Of a DNA stretch of 64,000 nucleotides, positions 1-12,700 are shown piece after piece (the first letter of the stretch is position 1; every line of letters starts with the position of its first letter). The notes beneath the pieces were generated by a model. The model did no database searches and was not told the origin of the DNA. It saw nothing but the letters and a program-made list of their open reading frames with translations. This DNA comes from Anodontia alba (taxonomy: Eukaryota; Mollusca; Bivalvia; Lucinida; Lucinidae), in contig OZ024825.1 of NCBI GenBank assembly GCA_964016985.1, forward strand, positions 38,501,557 through 38,565,556, in the 5' to 3' direction. A program made the position numbers and the translations under genes.

Positions 1-95
1 CTCTAAGCCATGGTATAGGTGGTTTTGTATAAAAATATCATCATGTCAAATGTAAACTAAATACTCCCAATGATTTGGATAATATGACTTCATAA

Positions 96-294
96 CCCAT
101 TGTATACTGAATAGACTGTCCCATACTATATATTGGAAGAGTCTAATTTCAATTTTAGGTATGCCAGCTATGAGATTTACATATTCCAAGAGAAAAACGG
201 CTAAACTATTTGCAAACAGTGGAGACCCTGATCAGATGCTGCTTTCTGCACTGTTTGCCAATTACCCTTTTACGGGTCTCCCGACTACAATGGG
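96..294. mobile_element. Fold-back MITE, TTAA type (CCCATTGTA ends)
   Basis: Ends are CCCATTGTA and TACAATGGG; the flanks are ATAA and TTAA. The interior contains AAACAGTGGAGACCCTGATC. It is related to 15547-15752. Confidence 0.65.
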
Positions 295-312
295 TTAAAG
301 CTTTAAACCATA

Positions 313-520
313 GCTCCAGATAAGGTGCTTTTTTTCAACCAAAAATTGTTGATATTTTTCTTATTTCTCCACAAAAACATATGTTGTGGGTACTCATTAG
401 AAGAGCCTTGGTAAGGCGCTTCTAATGAGTACCACAACATATGTTTTTGTGGAGAAATTTGTGACATATAAAGCCTGGAGAAATTTGAGACATATAAGGA
501 TATTACCTATTATTTTGAGC
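313..520. mobile_element. Fold-back MITE, TA type (GCTCCAGATAAG ends)
   Basis: It is flanked by TA. The centre is a near-perfect hairpin of about 90 bases (ACATATGTTGTGGGTACTCA and its inverse, loop near 405). The right terminal arm is diverged. Confidence 0.7.
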
Positions 521-641
521 TATCTTAAACCTTTTTATTGTGGATAATGCCGCTGCCAATGCCAGCGCCAATGAGAATTACTCCTTGTTAACAGGTCATC
601 TGTCTTTGTATAAATGTATAAATTACTTGTCTTCACTCCAG

Positions 642-781
642 GAGAGGATTTTAACTGGCGTAAAGCCTGTATGGAAAGGGAGGAAATGCACACACAGTGG
701 TCGGATCCGAACCAAAACTTCCACCATTTCATGTTCAAAGATGGCTTCTTTGCTGCTGTAGATGTTGTACACTTGTTCCAG
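642..781 (+). CDS. FBXW9: FBXW9-like exon: linker and start of first WD blade
   Basis: The acceptor is CTCCAG before 642 and the donor is GTATGT at 782. The exon opens with two bases of a split codon, then reads EDFNWRKACMEREEMHTQW and later GFFAAVDVVHLFQ. It ends in phase 0. The segment corresponds to the region between F-box and propeller in FBXW9. Confidence 0.82.
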
Positions 782-3700
782 GTATGTCTAAATTTGAGCT
801 ACTTTTATTTACCATAAATATCATAGTTCCGGATAAAAGGCGGTATCCAGATAATAGTTTTCTTATTATCCATGAAAACATACGTTGTGGTACTCATTAG
901 AAGTGCCTCAAGAGGCACTTCTAATGAGTACCCACAACATATGTTTTTGTGGATAAATAAGAAAAATATTAACCCTTGTCCTGCTGAATAAATTAAGAAG
1001 CCACACCCATTTCTAATTTTCAGCCAATCAGATTACTTGATCAAGTTTGTTGATATAGAGTCACATACTTAATGGCAAACAGTGCAGATCCAGATCAATT
1101 GGCTTCTTCGGAGCTACACTGTTTGCAAAGGCAGGGTATATCCAGGTTCAGCAGGACAAGGGTTAATACTTTTCAGTTGAGAAAATTGTCTTTTCTGGAG
1201 CTATGAAATACTCTGATACCTTCTTACTCTACTCCTTTATTTCAATGTCGGTTTTTTTCTACCTGGTGATGTATATTATAAGAATCTTTTATGGGTGTTT
1301 TGTGCATATAGAAAAATCCATCCATGGGTCACTGTGTTTTTTTGTTTTTTTTTTATCTTTTTTCTTTTTTTTTTACACAATAGTGGTGGGGTATTATGGT
1401 TTCACGTTGGACGTCTGTGTGTCTGTCCATCCATCCGTCGTACGTCCATCCGTCCATTTTTCGTTTTCGGATGATAACGAGTAAACATCAATGGATTTTC
1501 ACCAAACTTGGTATATCATTGATATTGTGGAGATCTGGTTTGGAGTTGCTAATGGGCAAATTTCATCAAATTTTTACGGAGTTATCTGCCTGAAACACGC
1601 CCATATTTTTGTTTCCGGTTTGTTAACCAAACTTGCTATATGCATTGATATTATCAAGATCTGGTTTAGGATTGTTATCTGTCCCTCTGTCATTTTCTTT
1701 TCAGACATTTTTGCAACAATAACTTTAATACATAAACAAATAATTGCTATGGCGGGGTATTATGCTTGCGGTGCTTTTATTTTATCTTACCCCGGGGTAG
1801 TGTAGAGTGGGTAAGATAGAATTTCTCTCCACAGCAAAAACCTCAGATTTATTTATCTGGTTTATCTGGTATGAAAGAAACAACATGATGGTTAAACAGG
1901 ATAAGACAAGGTAGTGTTATTAGGATAGGGATTTTTTTTTTTTTTTTTTTTTTTTGACATGGTCCTATAACACTATACATTGTATTGCCATATAATATTA
2001 TACAATTGAAGATATTATTGAGGTTAACATCAGGATTTGTAAAGCTGAGAAATTGATGTTCACCGAGGCAGAGCAAATGTGAACATCACTTTCGAGGGTT
2101 GACAAATCCTGATGTAAATCTCAATAGAATGCATCGATTGTTTTGTTATATGACTTTTTTTAGCTGCTCGGCAGCAGTGACAAATGTAATGTTGACTGTT
2201 CCTTGAGGTTAGCCATGCTATTTGGGATATGATTATTTTTAGCTAATCACAACAACTGCAACAGATAACACTTTGATGTTTTATTTATTTATTCATTTAT
2301 TTATTTATTTTTTTTTTTATGTTTCAGAGAAAAAAGCTTGGCATTTCATGTAAATTGTCTACCTAGGACCATTGTCATATTATCAGCAACATTACTTAGT
2401 AATAATGACATCGATAACATTCTCTCTGAATAAATGAAATTAATTCATTGTCAGGTGATAACTCTTTTTTCTTATACCAGGTAAAAAGGTAATTCATCTG
2501 ATGATCATTAGAAATGTAATAAATATCTGTTACCTGCAAAGTTTAGAGGGATGTCCATTCTTAGCTCATAAATATTGAGGAAACCTGGTCCTTGCAATGT
2601 TTAGCTACACAACTGTCTGTATGAACTATGATTTGTTTGCAATTTATTTTAGGGTGGAGATATTCTTGCCATTGGTTCAAGGGACCGTTACCTGAATGTT
2701 GTTGATCTCAGAAAGTATGACTGTGATAACCCAGATCCTTACAAGGATATGATAGTATTTGCCGATCAGAAAACCCACAAGGTGAGCATTAATGCTGATC
2801 TATTAAATGCCATACATGTAGCTCCAGATAAGGTTGTTTTTTTTTTTTTTAACCAAAACGTATTGATATTTTAGGCTGCACACGACAAAACCTACAATAA
2901 GACCTGTGTAACCAGCAAAGACTCAGATCAGCCTGTACATCCACCCAGTATGGCAAGGGTTGAGTTAGTGTTCTCATTTATCCCTCTTTGGATAGCCTGG
3001 AGGCTGTAGAAAGCTTTGTGTTAGCTCACCTGAGCCGAAGGCTCATGGTGAGCTATTGTGATCACTCACCGTCGTCGTTGTCGTCGTCGTCCGGATGTCC
3101 GTCTGTCCACAATCTTTAAACAACATCTCCTCACAAACCACTGGTGGGAATTTGACCAAACTTCACAGGAATGATCTTTGGTTGGTCCTCTTTCAAAGTT
3201 GTTCAAATGGTTCTGGTTAATTGCATATCTAGGTCACAGGAGCTAAAAATAGATTTTTTAATTAAAAACTTAAAAAATCTTCTTGTCCGAAACCACTGGA
3301 CCGATTTCAATATAATTTTGCAAAAATGTTCCTTTGGTGATCCTCTACCAAGATTTTTCAAGCCATTTGGATTCGTCAAAAAACATGGTCACCAGGGGGC
3401 GAGGCTTATTTTCCCTATATATCATCTATATAGAAAACTTTAAAAATCTTCTTGTCCAAAACCACTGGACCAATTTCAATATAATTTTGCAGAAATGTTC
3501 CTTTGGTGATCCTCTACAAAGATTGTTCAAGCCATTTGGATTCATCAAAAAACATGGCCGCCAGGGGGCGGGGCTTATTTTCCCTGTATATCAATATAGA
3601 AAACTTTAAAAATCTTCTTGTCAGAAACCACTGGACAGATTTCCATATAATTTTGCAGAAATGCTCCTTTGGTGATCCTCTACCAAGATTGTTCAAGCCA

Positions 3701-6700
3701 TTTGGATTCGTCAAAAAACATGGCCACCAGGGGGCGGGGCTTATTTTCCCTATATATCTATATAGAAAACTTTAAAAATCTTCTTGTTAGAAACCACTCG
3801 ACCGATTTCAGTATAATTTTGCAGAAATGTTCCTTTGGTGATCCTCTACCAAGATTGTTCAAGCCATTTGGATTCTTCAAAAAACATGGCTGCCAGTGGG
3901 GTTTATTTTCCCTATATATCTACATAGAAAATTTAAAAAATCTTCTTATCAGAAACCACTGGAACGATTGCAATATAATGTGGCAGAAATGTTCCTTTGG
4001 TGATCCTGTACCAAGATTGTTCAAGCCATTTGGATTCGTCAAAAAACATGGTCACCAGGGGGCGGGGCTTATTTTCCCTATATATCATCTATATAGAAAA
4101 CTTTAAAAATCTTCTTGTCCGAAACCACTGGACCAATTTCAATATAATTTTGCAGAAATGTTCCTTTGGTGATCCTCTACAAAGATTGTTCAAGCCATTT
4201 GGATTCATCAAAAAACATGGCCGCCAGGGGGCGGGGCTTATTTTCCCTGTATATCAATATAGAAAACTTTAAAAATCTTCTTGTCAGAAACCATTGGACC
4301 AATTTCCATATAATTTTGCAGAAATGTTCCTTTGGTGATCCTCTACCAAGATTGTTCAAGCCATTTGGATTCGTCAAAAAACATGGCCGTCAGGGGGCGG
4401 GGCTTATTTTCACTATATATCTGTATAGAAAACTTTAAAAATCTTCTTGTCAGAAACCACTGGACCTATTTCCATGTAATTTTGCAGAAATATTTCTTTG
4501 GTGATCCTCTTGCAAGATTGTTCAAGCCATTTGGATTCGTCAAAAAACATGGCCGTCAGGGGGCGGGGCTTATTTTCACTATATGTCTGTATAGAAAACT
4601 TTAAAAATCTTCTTGTCAGAAACCACTGGACCTATTTCCATATAACTTTGCAGAAATATTTCTTTGGTGATCCTCTTGCAAGATTGTTCAAGCCATTTGG
4701 ATTCGTCAAAAAACATGGCCACCAGGGGGCGGGGCTTATTTTCCCTATATATCTGTATAGAAAACTTTAAAAATCTTCTTGTCAGAAACCACTGGACAGA
4801 TTTCCATATAATTTTGCAGAAATGCTCCTTTGGTGATCCTCTACCAAGATTGTTCAAGCCATTTGGATTCGTCAAAAAACATGGCTGCCAGGGGGCGGGG
4901 CTTATTTTCCCTATATATCTATATAGAAAACTTTAAAAATCTTCTTGTTAGAAACCACTCGACCGATTTCAGTATAATTTTGCAGAAATGTTCCTTTGGT
5001 GATCCTCTACCAAGATTGTTCAAGCCATTTGGATTCTTCAAAAAACATGGCTGCCAGTGGGGTTTATTTTCCCTATATATCTACATAGAAAATTTAAAAA
5101 ATCTTCTTATCAGAAACCACTGGAACGATTGCAATATAATGTGGCAGAAATGTTCCTTTGATGATCCTGTACCAAGATTGTTCAAGCCATTTGGATTCGT
5201 CAAAAAACATGGTCACCAGGGGGCGGGGCTTATTTTCCCTATATATCATCTATATAGAAAACTTTAAAAATCTTCTTGTCCGAAACCACTGGACCAATTT
5301 CAATATAATTTTGCAGAAATGTTCCTTTGGTGATCCTCTACAAAGATTGTTCAAGCCATTTGGATTCATCAAAAAACATGGCCGCCAGGGGGCGGGGCTT
5401 ATTTTCCCTGTATATCAATATAGAAAACTTTAAAAATCTTCTTGTCAGAAACCATTGGACCAATTTCCATATAATTTTGCAGAAATGTTCCTTTGGTGAT
5501 CCTCTACCAAGATTGTTCAAGCCATTTGGATTCGTCAAAAAACATGGCCGTCAGGGGGCGGTGCTTATTTTCACTATATATCTGTATAGAAAACTTTAAA
5601 AATCTTCTTGTCAGAAACCACTGGACCTATTTCCATATAATTTTGCAGAAATATTTCTTTGGTGATCCTCTTGCAAGATTGTTCAAGCCATTTGGATTCG
5701 TCAAAAAACATGGCCACCAGGGGACGGGGCTTATTTTCCCTATATATCTGTATAGAAAACTTTAAAAATCTTCTTGTCAGAAACCACTGGACCTATTTCC
5801 ATATAACTTTGCAGAAATGCTCCTTTGGTGATCCTCTACCAAGATTGTTCAAGCCATTTGGATTCGTCAAAAAACATGGCCGCCAGGGGGCGGGGCTTAT
5901 TTTCCCTATATATCTATATAGAAAACTTTAAAAATCTTCTTGTTAGAAACCACTCGACCGATTTCAGTATAATTTTGCAGAAATGTTCCTTTGGTGATCC
6001 TCTACCAAGATTGTTCAAGCCATTTGGATTCTTCAAAAAACATGGCTGCCAGTGGGGTTTATTTTCCCTATATATCTACATAGAAAATTTAAAAAATCTT
6101 CTTATCAGAAACCAGTGGAACGATTGCAATATAATGTGGCAGAAATGTTCCTTTGGTGATCCTGTACCAAGATTGTTCAAGCCATTTGGATTCGTCAAAA
6201 AACATGGCCGCCAGGGGGCGGGGCTTATTTTCCCTATATATCATCTATATAGAAAACTTTAAAAATCTTCTTGTCCGAAACCACTGGACCAATTTCAATA
6301 TAATTTTGCAGAAATGTTCCTTTGGTGATCCTCTACAAAGATTGTTCAAGCCATTTGGATTCATCAAAAAACATGGCCGCCAGGGGGCGGGGCTTATTTT
6401 CCCTGTATATCAATATAGAAAACTTTAAAAATCTTCTTGTCAGAAACCATTGGACCAATTTCCATATAATTTTGCAGAAATGTTCCTTTGGTGATCCTCT
6501 ACCAAGATTGTTCAAGCCATTTGGATTCGTCAAAAAACATGGCCGTCAGGGGGCGGGGCTTATTTTCACTATATATCTGTATAGAAAACTTTAAAAATCT
6601 TCTTGTCAGAAACCACTGGACCTATTTCCATATAATTTTGCAGAAATATTTCTTTGGTGATCCTCTTGCAAGATTGTTCAAGCCATTTGGATTCGTCAAA

Positions 6701-9700
6701 AAACATGGCCACCAGGGGACGGGGCTTATTTTCCCTATATATCTGTATAGAAAACTTTAAAAATCTTCTTGTCAGAAACCACTGGACCTATTTCCATATA
6801 ACTTTGCAGAAATGCTCCTTTGGTGATCCTCTACCAAGATTGTTCAAGCCATTTGGATTCGTCAAAAAACATGGCCGCCAGGGGGCGGGGCTTATTTTCC
6901 CTATATATCTATATAGAAAACTTTAAAAATCTTCTTGTTAGAAACCACTCGACCGATTTCAGTATAACTTTGCAGAAATGTTCCTTTGGTGATCCTCTAC
7001 CAAGATTGTTCAAGCCATTTGGATTCTTCAAAAAACATGGCTGCCAGTGGGGTTTATTTTCCCTATATATCTACATAGAAAATTTAAAAAATCTTCTTAT
7101 CAGAAACCAGTGGAACGATTGCAATATAATGTGGCAGAAATGTTCCTTTGGTGATCCTGTACCAAGATTGTTCAAGCCATTTGGATTCGTCAAAAAACAT
7201 GGCCGCCAAGGGGCGGGGCTTATTTTCCCTATATATCTATATAGAAAAACTTTAAAAATCTTCTTGTCAGGAACCACTGGACCGATTTCATTATGACTTG
7301 GCAAAAATGTTTCCTTGGTGATCTTCTCCAAGATTGTTCAAGTAATCGTGATTTGTCAAAAAACATGGCCGCTAGTGGGTGGAGCTTATTTTCCCTATAT
7401 ATCTATATAGAAAACTTGAAAAAATCTTCTTGTCAGAAACCACTGGACCGATTTCAATATAACTTGGCAGAAATGTTTCTTTGGTGACCCTTTACTAAGA
7501 TTGTTCAAGCCGTCATGATTTGTCAAAAACATGGCCGCCAGGGGGCGGGGCTTATTTTCCCTATATATATCTGTATAGAAAACTTGAAAAAAACTTCTTG
7601 TCAAAAACCACTGGATCGATTTCAATATAACTTGGCAGATATGTTTCCTTGGTGACCCTTTACCAAGATTGTTCAAGCTATCATGATTTGTCAAAAAACA
7701 TGGCTGGTAGGAGGCGGGGCTTATTTTCCCCATAGTGGGTGGTTGGGTGGTGCGAAGGTGTCATGTATCTTTTGTCACCCGGGGCGTCCAGCTGATATTG
7801 GCTTATAGTTGGGCAAGGCCTGCTATCCTTGTAGCAGGTAAGGGTAGGGAGGTGATGTTTTTATTTCTTCTGTTTCTTCACTTTCATTCCTGTTTCTTTT
7901 TCTTCCCTGTCCCTCCCTTTCATCTCTTCTGCTATCTCTTCTGTCTATTTTCTCCCTTTCTCTGGGAGACGACACAAAATGACCCACAAGGGTTGACGTG
8001 TCGTTAAACCCCAACTCAATCAATCAATTATTTTCCCCATATATCTACATATAAAACTTTAATGATCTTCATGTCAGAAACCACTGGACTGATTTCAATT
8101 AAGCTTTGCAGAAATGTTTCTTATGTAACCCTCTATCAAGGTTATACAAGCCGTCATGATTCATCAAGAAACTGGGCCGCCAGGGGGCGGGTTTATTTTC
8201 CCTATATATCTATATAGGAAAACTTTAAAAGTCTTCTTTTCAGAAACCACAGGTCCAATTTCATTACAACTTGGCAAAAATGTTTCCTTTGTGACCCTCT
8301 ACCAAGATTGTTGAAGTAATCATGATTTGCCAAAAAACATGGCTGCTAGTGGGTGGGGCTTATTTTCCCTATATATCTATATAGAAAACTAAAAAATCTT
8401 CTTGTCAGAAACCAATAGACCGATTTCAATATAACTTGGCAGGAATGTTTCTTTGGTGACCCTCTACCAAGGTTGTTCAAGCTGTCATGATCGTCAAAAA
8501 ACATGGCCGCTACGGGGCAGGGCTTATTTTTTTCTATATGTCTATATAAAAAACTTTAAAAATCTTCTCGTAAGAAACCGTTGGACCAAGCTCAATGTAG
8601 CTTGGCAAGAATGTTGCTTTTGTGACCCTCTACCAGGATGGTTCAAGCCTTCATGATATGTCAAAAAACATGGCCTCCAGGGGGCGGGGCTTATTTTCAG
8701 TATATGTCTGTATAGAAAACTTTAAAATGTTTCTTGTCAAATACCTCCTGACCAATTTCAATAATGCTTTGGTGACCCTCTACCAAGAATGTTCAAGCAA
8801 TCCTGATTTGTCAAAAAACATGCCTGCTAGTGGGTGGGGCTTATTTTCCCTCTATATCTAAATAGAAAACTTTAAAAATCTTCTTGTCAGAAACCACTGA
8901 ACCGATTTCAGTTTAACTTGGCAGGAATGTTCCTTTGGTTACCCTCTACCAAGTTTGTTCAAGCTGTCATGATTCGTTATGGTTATAAAATTTATACATA
9001 AAATTTTAGAGCAGTGAACCTGGCTGAAACTTTAAAATTAAGTATGCAAATCTGTTTGCTTAGGTGAGCGATATAGGACCATCATAGTCCTCTTGTATTT
9101 CATAAAAGAGGGTATCCATGTTGTGGGTACTCATTAGCTGAGGTGCTTCTAATGAGTACCCAAACATGTTTTCATGGAAAAATAAGAAAATATATTTCTA
9201 GGATACCCTCTCTTATCTGGAGCTATGAAATACGTATCCAGATATAAGATGTATATATACATGTATTTAGCTCACCAGAGCCAAAGGCTGGGATGAGTTG
9301 TTTTGATCACTTGCCCTCTCATCTGCCACATCTCCTCTGAGACTGCTGGGCCTGTTTCCACCAAACTTAAGGTGAATTGGTAGATTATTCACTATTTTTA
9401 TCAAGAGAGTCAACTTTTATGCCTTCTGGTTTGCTTTCATGTACATCAAACCCTTTCTGAAAAGAGGTCTACTCTAAAGCAGATTCTTTCCTTTTAGAGC
9501 AGACCTTTTTTAGATGGATGCAAAAACAATTTGGACAGAATGATCTCCCTTGAAAGTGTATCATTTCCCCTTAATGAGGAACATTTTGTCAAAAGTAATT
9601 TGAAAGTTTGTTCAAAGTTTTATCACGATACATTATTCAAGGTCGGTGTAACTAAGATATTTTGTTTGAAGCAGTTTATTAACCCTAGTCCTGCTGAACC

Positions 9701-12700
9701 CGGATATACCCTATCTTTACCAACAGTGTAGATCAAGATCAGTTGGCTTCTGAAGAAGCCAACTGATCTGGATCTGCACTGTTTGCCATTAAGTATGTGA
9801 ATTTGTATCAACAACCTAGATCAAGTAATTTGATTTGCTGAAAATTGGAAGTGGGCATGGCATCTTACTTTATTCAGCATGACTGGAGTTAAAACTTTGC
9901 AAACATGTACATATATGGGGTGCCATGATAAAAAGTGTCTCCAGGACATGTATATATGTACCATATTTACCCTAAGTATTCGGACATCTCAACTCCTTAC
10001 CATATATGTTCTAAAATTTGAACCAGTACAATTCACTACCCGATGTTGTGTAAAAATTGCTGGATGAGTGGCAAACAGTCTAGACCCAGATGAGACGCCA
10101 CGTTCTGCGGCGTCTCATCTGGGTCTATACTGTTTGCTCAGGCCTGTCCGTCCGAATACATATGGAAAATACGGTAAACTTCATAAATACTATCAAAGCA
10201 CCGGCCGGGGGTATATTTGATTACTAGTCACATAGCTCTAGATAAGAGGGAATATCTGTATAACTTTTTTCTTGCTTCTCCGTGTAAACAAGCATTGTGG
10301 TACTCATTAGAAGTGTCTCATTTACCATGGCTAATTCAAACTCATTTTTGAGTTCCTGCAAAACTCTTCCCACAGCTCAGGAAAACTAATATTTAAGGAA
10401 ATTTTCTTATTTTATCATGAAATTGTATGTTGTGTGTACATGTATTCATTAGAATTGCTTCATTGAGGTGATTCTAATGAGTACTCTCAACATATCATAA
10501 TAGTGAAGATCGAATTGTCCTTTTTTTTATATGGGACACTAGGCATTAATAGATTAATGTATGTAAAGTGTAATGTTCAGTGAAGGTTCTAAATTCATAA
10601 ATCTTCAAGATTTCTGTAAAGAAAATGACCCTTTTGGAATTTTGTTAGCTATACATGTATGTTATGTGGAAAAAAAACATCAGATATAATTAGAATTACA
10701 AATATCTTATCAATATTTCTGTGAGCAGCCTGTATCTTGGTAATGTATTTTATATTGTTTTGTTTTATAATTTGCATCAAAATGACAATAACTTTAACTA
10801 CCTGGATAGAAGTTTTCTCTTACTGATTTTTCTAACAGTCTTAAGGGGAATAGATACACTTTCCAGGGGAGGTAACTCAAATTGTTTCTGTCTCCTTGCT
10901 GAAAAGCCATCTACTCTAAAAGGAAAGATTTTGTTTCTCCTTATTCAGTAGGGGTTTGGTGTGCAGCAATGCACACCACAGAAAGTCACAAAAGTTGTAT
11001 CCCATTCAAAAATGGACAAAAATGAACCAAGTGTATCATGTCTCCTTAAATGTACCTGGATGGGATGTCTTATTGCTTTAATTACTTACCCTGACATCAG
11101 CTAATAATTTATGTATACATGGTTCTCTATGTGTAGGCTTGTTACAATAACAAACCAAGCACTCATGAAACATGAAATCTATAATTTACAAAGTTTCTTG
11201 TTTATTTCTATCGCTCATTTATTAGCAGCAATCATATACCACTATTCAAGGACATTTTTGGGCATGGCCCTAATTATGCCCCCAACTTCAAAGAAGAAGT
11301 CATATTGCTTTTTGGGCATTTGTCCACCAGTTCATTTATCTTGTGAGCAAGATATCTTTATAACTAGTTGAGCTAGGGCATTAAAACTTGGTGAGCTTAC
11401 TAGGGCTGGGGACTAGATCACCTGATTGTCTTTTGAAAAAAAAAAAATGATTCATTTTGTGGGAGCTATGTCCCTTTCTAACTTAGTCATTTTGTAGAAA
11501 TAAGTGTGTAGTTGGGGTCATAGTGTTTTACAAACTCACATTTCTAGTTTCTGTTACCTTTGCTAATACACTGATAACATGTACTTGTTTCTACTTCTTT
11601 TTAGCTCACCTGAGAGCAAGGTGCTCAAGGTGAGAGATTGTGATTGTTGTGTGTCCGACGGCTGCCGTTCGTCGTCCAGCATTTCTCATCATCAGTTTTT
11701 TTAGATGACATCTCCTCCTAAACCACATGGCCAATTCCAAAATAAGTTCACACAAATGTTCCTCTTATGCCCTTTTACCAAAATTGCTAAAATTCCATTG
11801 AACAAGATGGCAGCCAGAGCTAAAAATAGAAAAATCATTAAACGACATCTACTCTGCGGCCAGTGGCGTGATTTCTAAATAATTTCACAGAAATGTTCCC
11901 CTTATGGCTTTCTACCAAAATTGCTAAAATGGGTCCACTTGGCTGAACAAGATGGCCACCGGAGCTAAAAATAGAAAAAAAAACTTTAAATGACATCTCC
12001 GTGGCCAGTGGTCTGATTTCAAAATAATTTCACAGAAATATTCCCCTGATAACCCTTCATTAAAATTGCTAAAATAGTTCAGCTCAGCTGAACTAAATGG
12101 CCCCCAGAGCTAAAAATAGAAAAAAAAAACAACATCTAAACGACATCTCCTAGGCCAGTAGCCAGATTTCAAAATAATTTCACAGAAATGTTCCACATAT
12201 GCCCCTTTTCCAAGATTGCTAAAATGGTTCCACTTGGCTGAACAAAATGGCCACCTAAGCTAAAAGTAGAAAAAACCTGTTAATGGTATCTCCTGTTAGG
12301 CCAGTGACCCGGTTTCCAAATATTTTCACAGAAATGTTCCTCTTATGCCTTGTTACCAAAATTGCTAAAATGGTTCCACTTAGCTGAACAAAATGGCCAC
12401 CAGAGCTAAAAATAGATAAGAGACAAGCTCTGCAGGGTCTTCTTTCCCTGCTGGTGCTTCGTATGGTCTTCTTTCCTTCCTGGTGCTTCACAAATTTCCA
12501 ACTTTAAGTTCTGACATGGCAATATGTCCAACATCTCTTAAGCCATGATACTTTCACTTCCACAGGCTATCTTGAGCACAGGTGAGCGATCCAGGGCCAT
12601 ATATTGGTTTTGTTTCTTTTTTAGCTCACCTCCGGCCTCAGTGCTTCAGTTGGATGCGCCGTTCGACTGGAGACCAGAAGGTCGCGGGTTCAACCCCCGC

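Larger units (their letters stand above)
3021..9095 (+). mobile_element. AGCTCACC-type element with expanded 166-bp internal satellite (HINE-like)
   Basis: The 5' end reads TTAGCTCACCTGAGCC, then GGTGAGCTATTGTGATCAC and a GTC-rich microsatellite. The 3' end has the inverted motif TAGGTGAGCG, then a short hairpin AGGACCATCATAGTCCT and CTCTTG. The interior is a tandem array of about 30 units of about 166 bp. Subterminal inverted repeats, a 3' hairpin, an internal microsatellite plus minisatellite and T-rich flanks resemble Helentron-associated non-autonomous elements. That classification is inference. The element lies inside the FBXW9 intron between exons 2653-2781 and 14530-14645. Confidence 0.7.

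Noticed and set aside
1203..1484. 93-codon Phe-rich ORF
   Set aside because: It is driven by a T-rich tract and a GTCCATCC microsatellite at the start of a repeat element.
3171..7296. Twenty or more overlapping 90-145-codon ORFs on both strands with near-identical proteins
   Set aside because: They are produced by the 166-bp satellite. The period is not a multiple of three, frames rotate from unit to unit, and both strands are open. There is no single gene-like frame.
3021..9095. CRISPR-like array of regular repeats
   Set aside because: The units are contiguous with no unique spacers, and the genome is eukaryotic; it is an ordinary tandem satellite.
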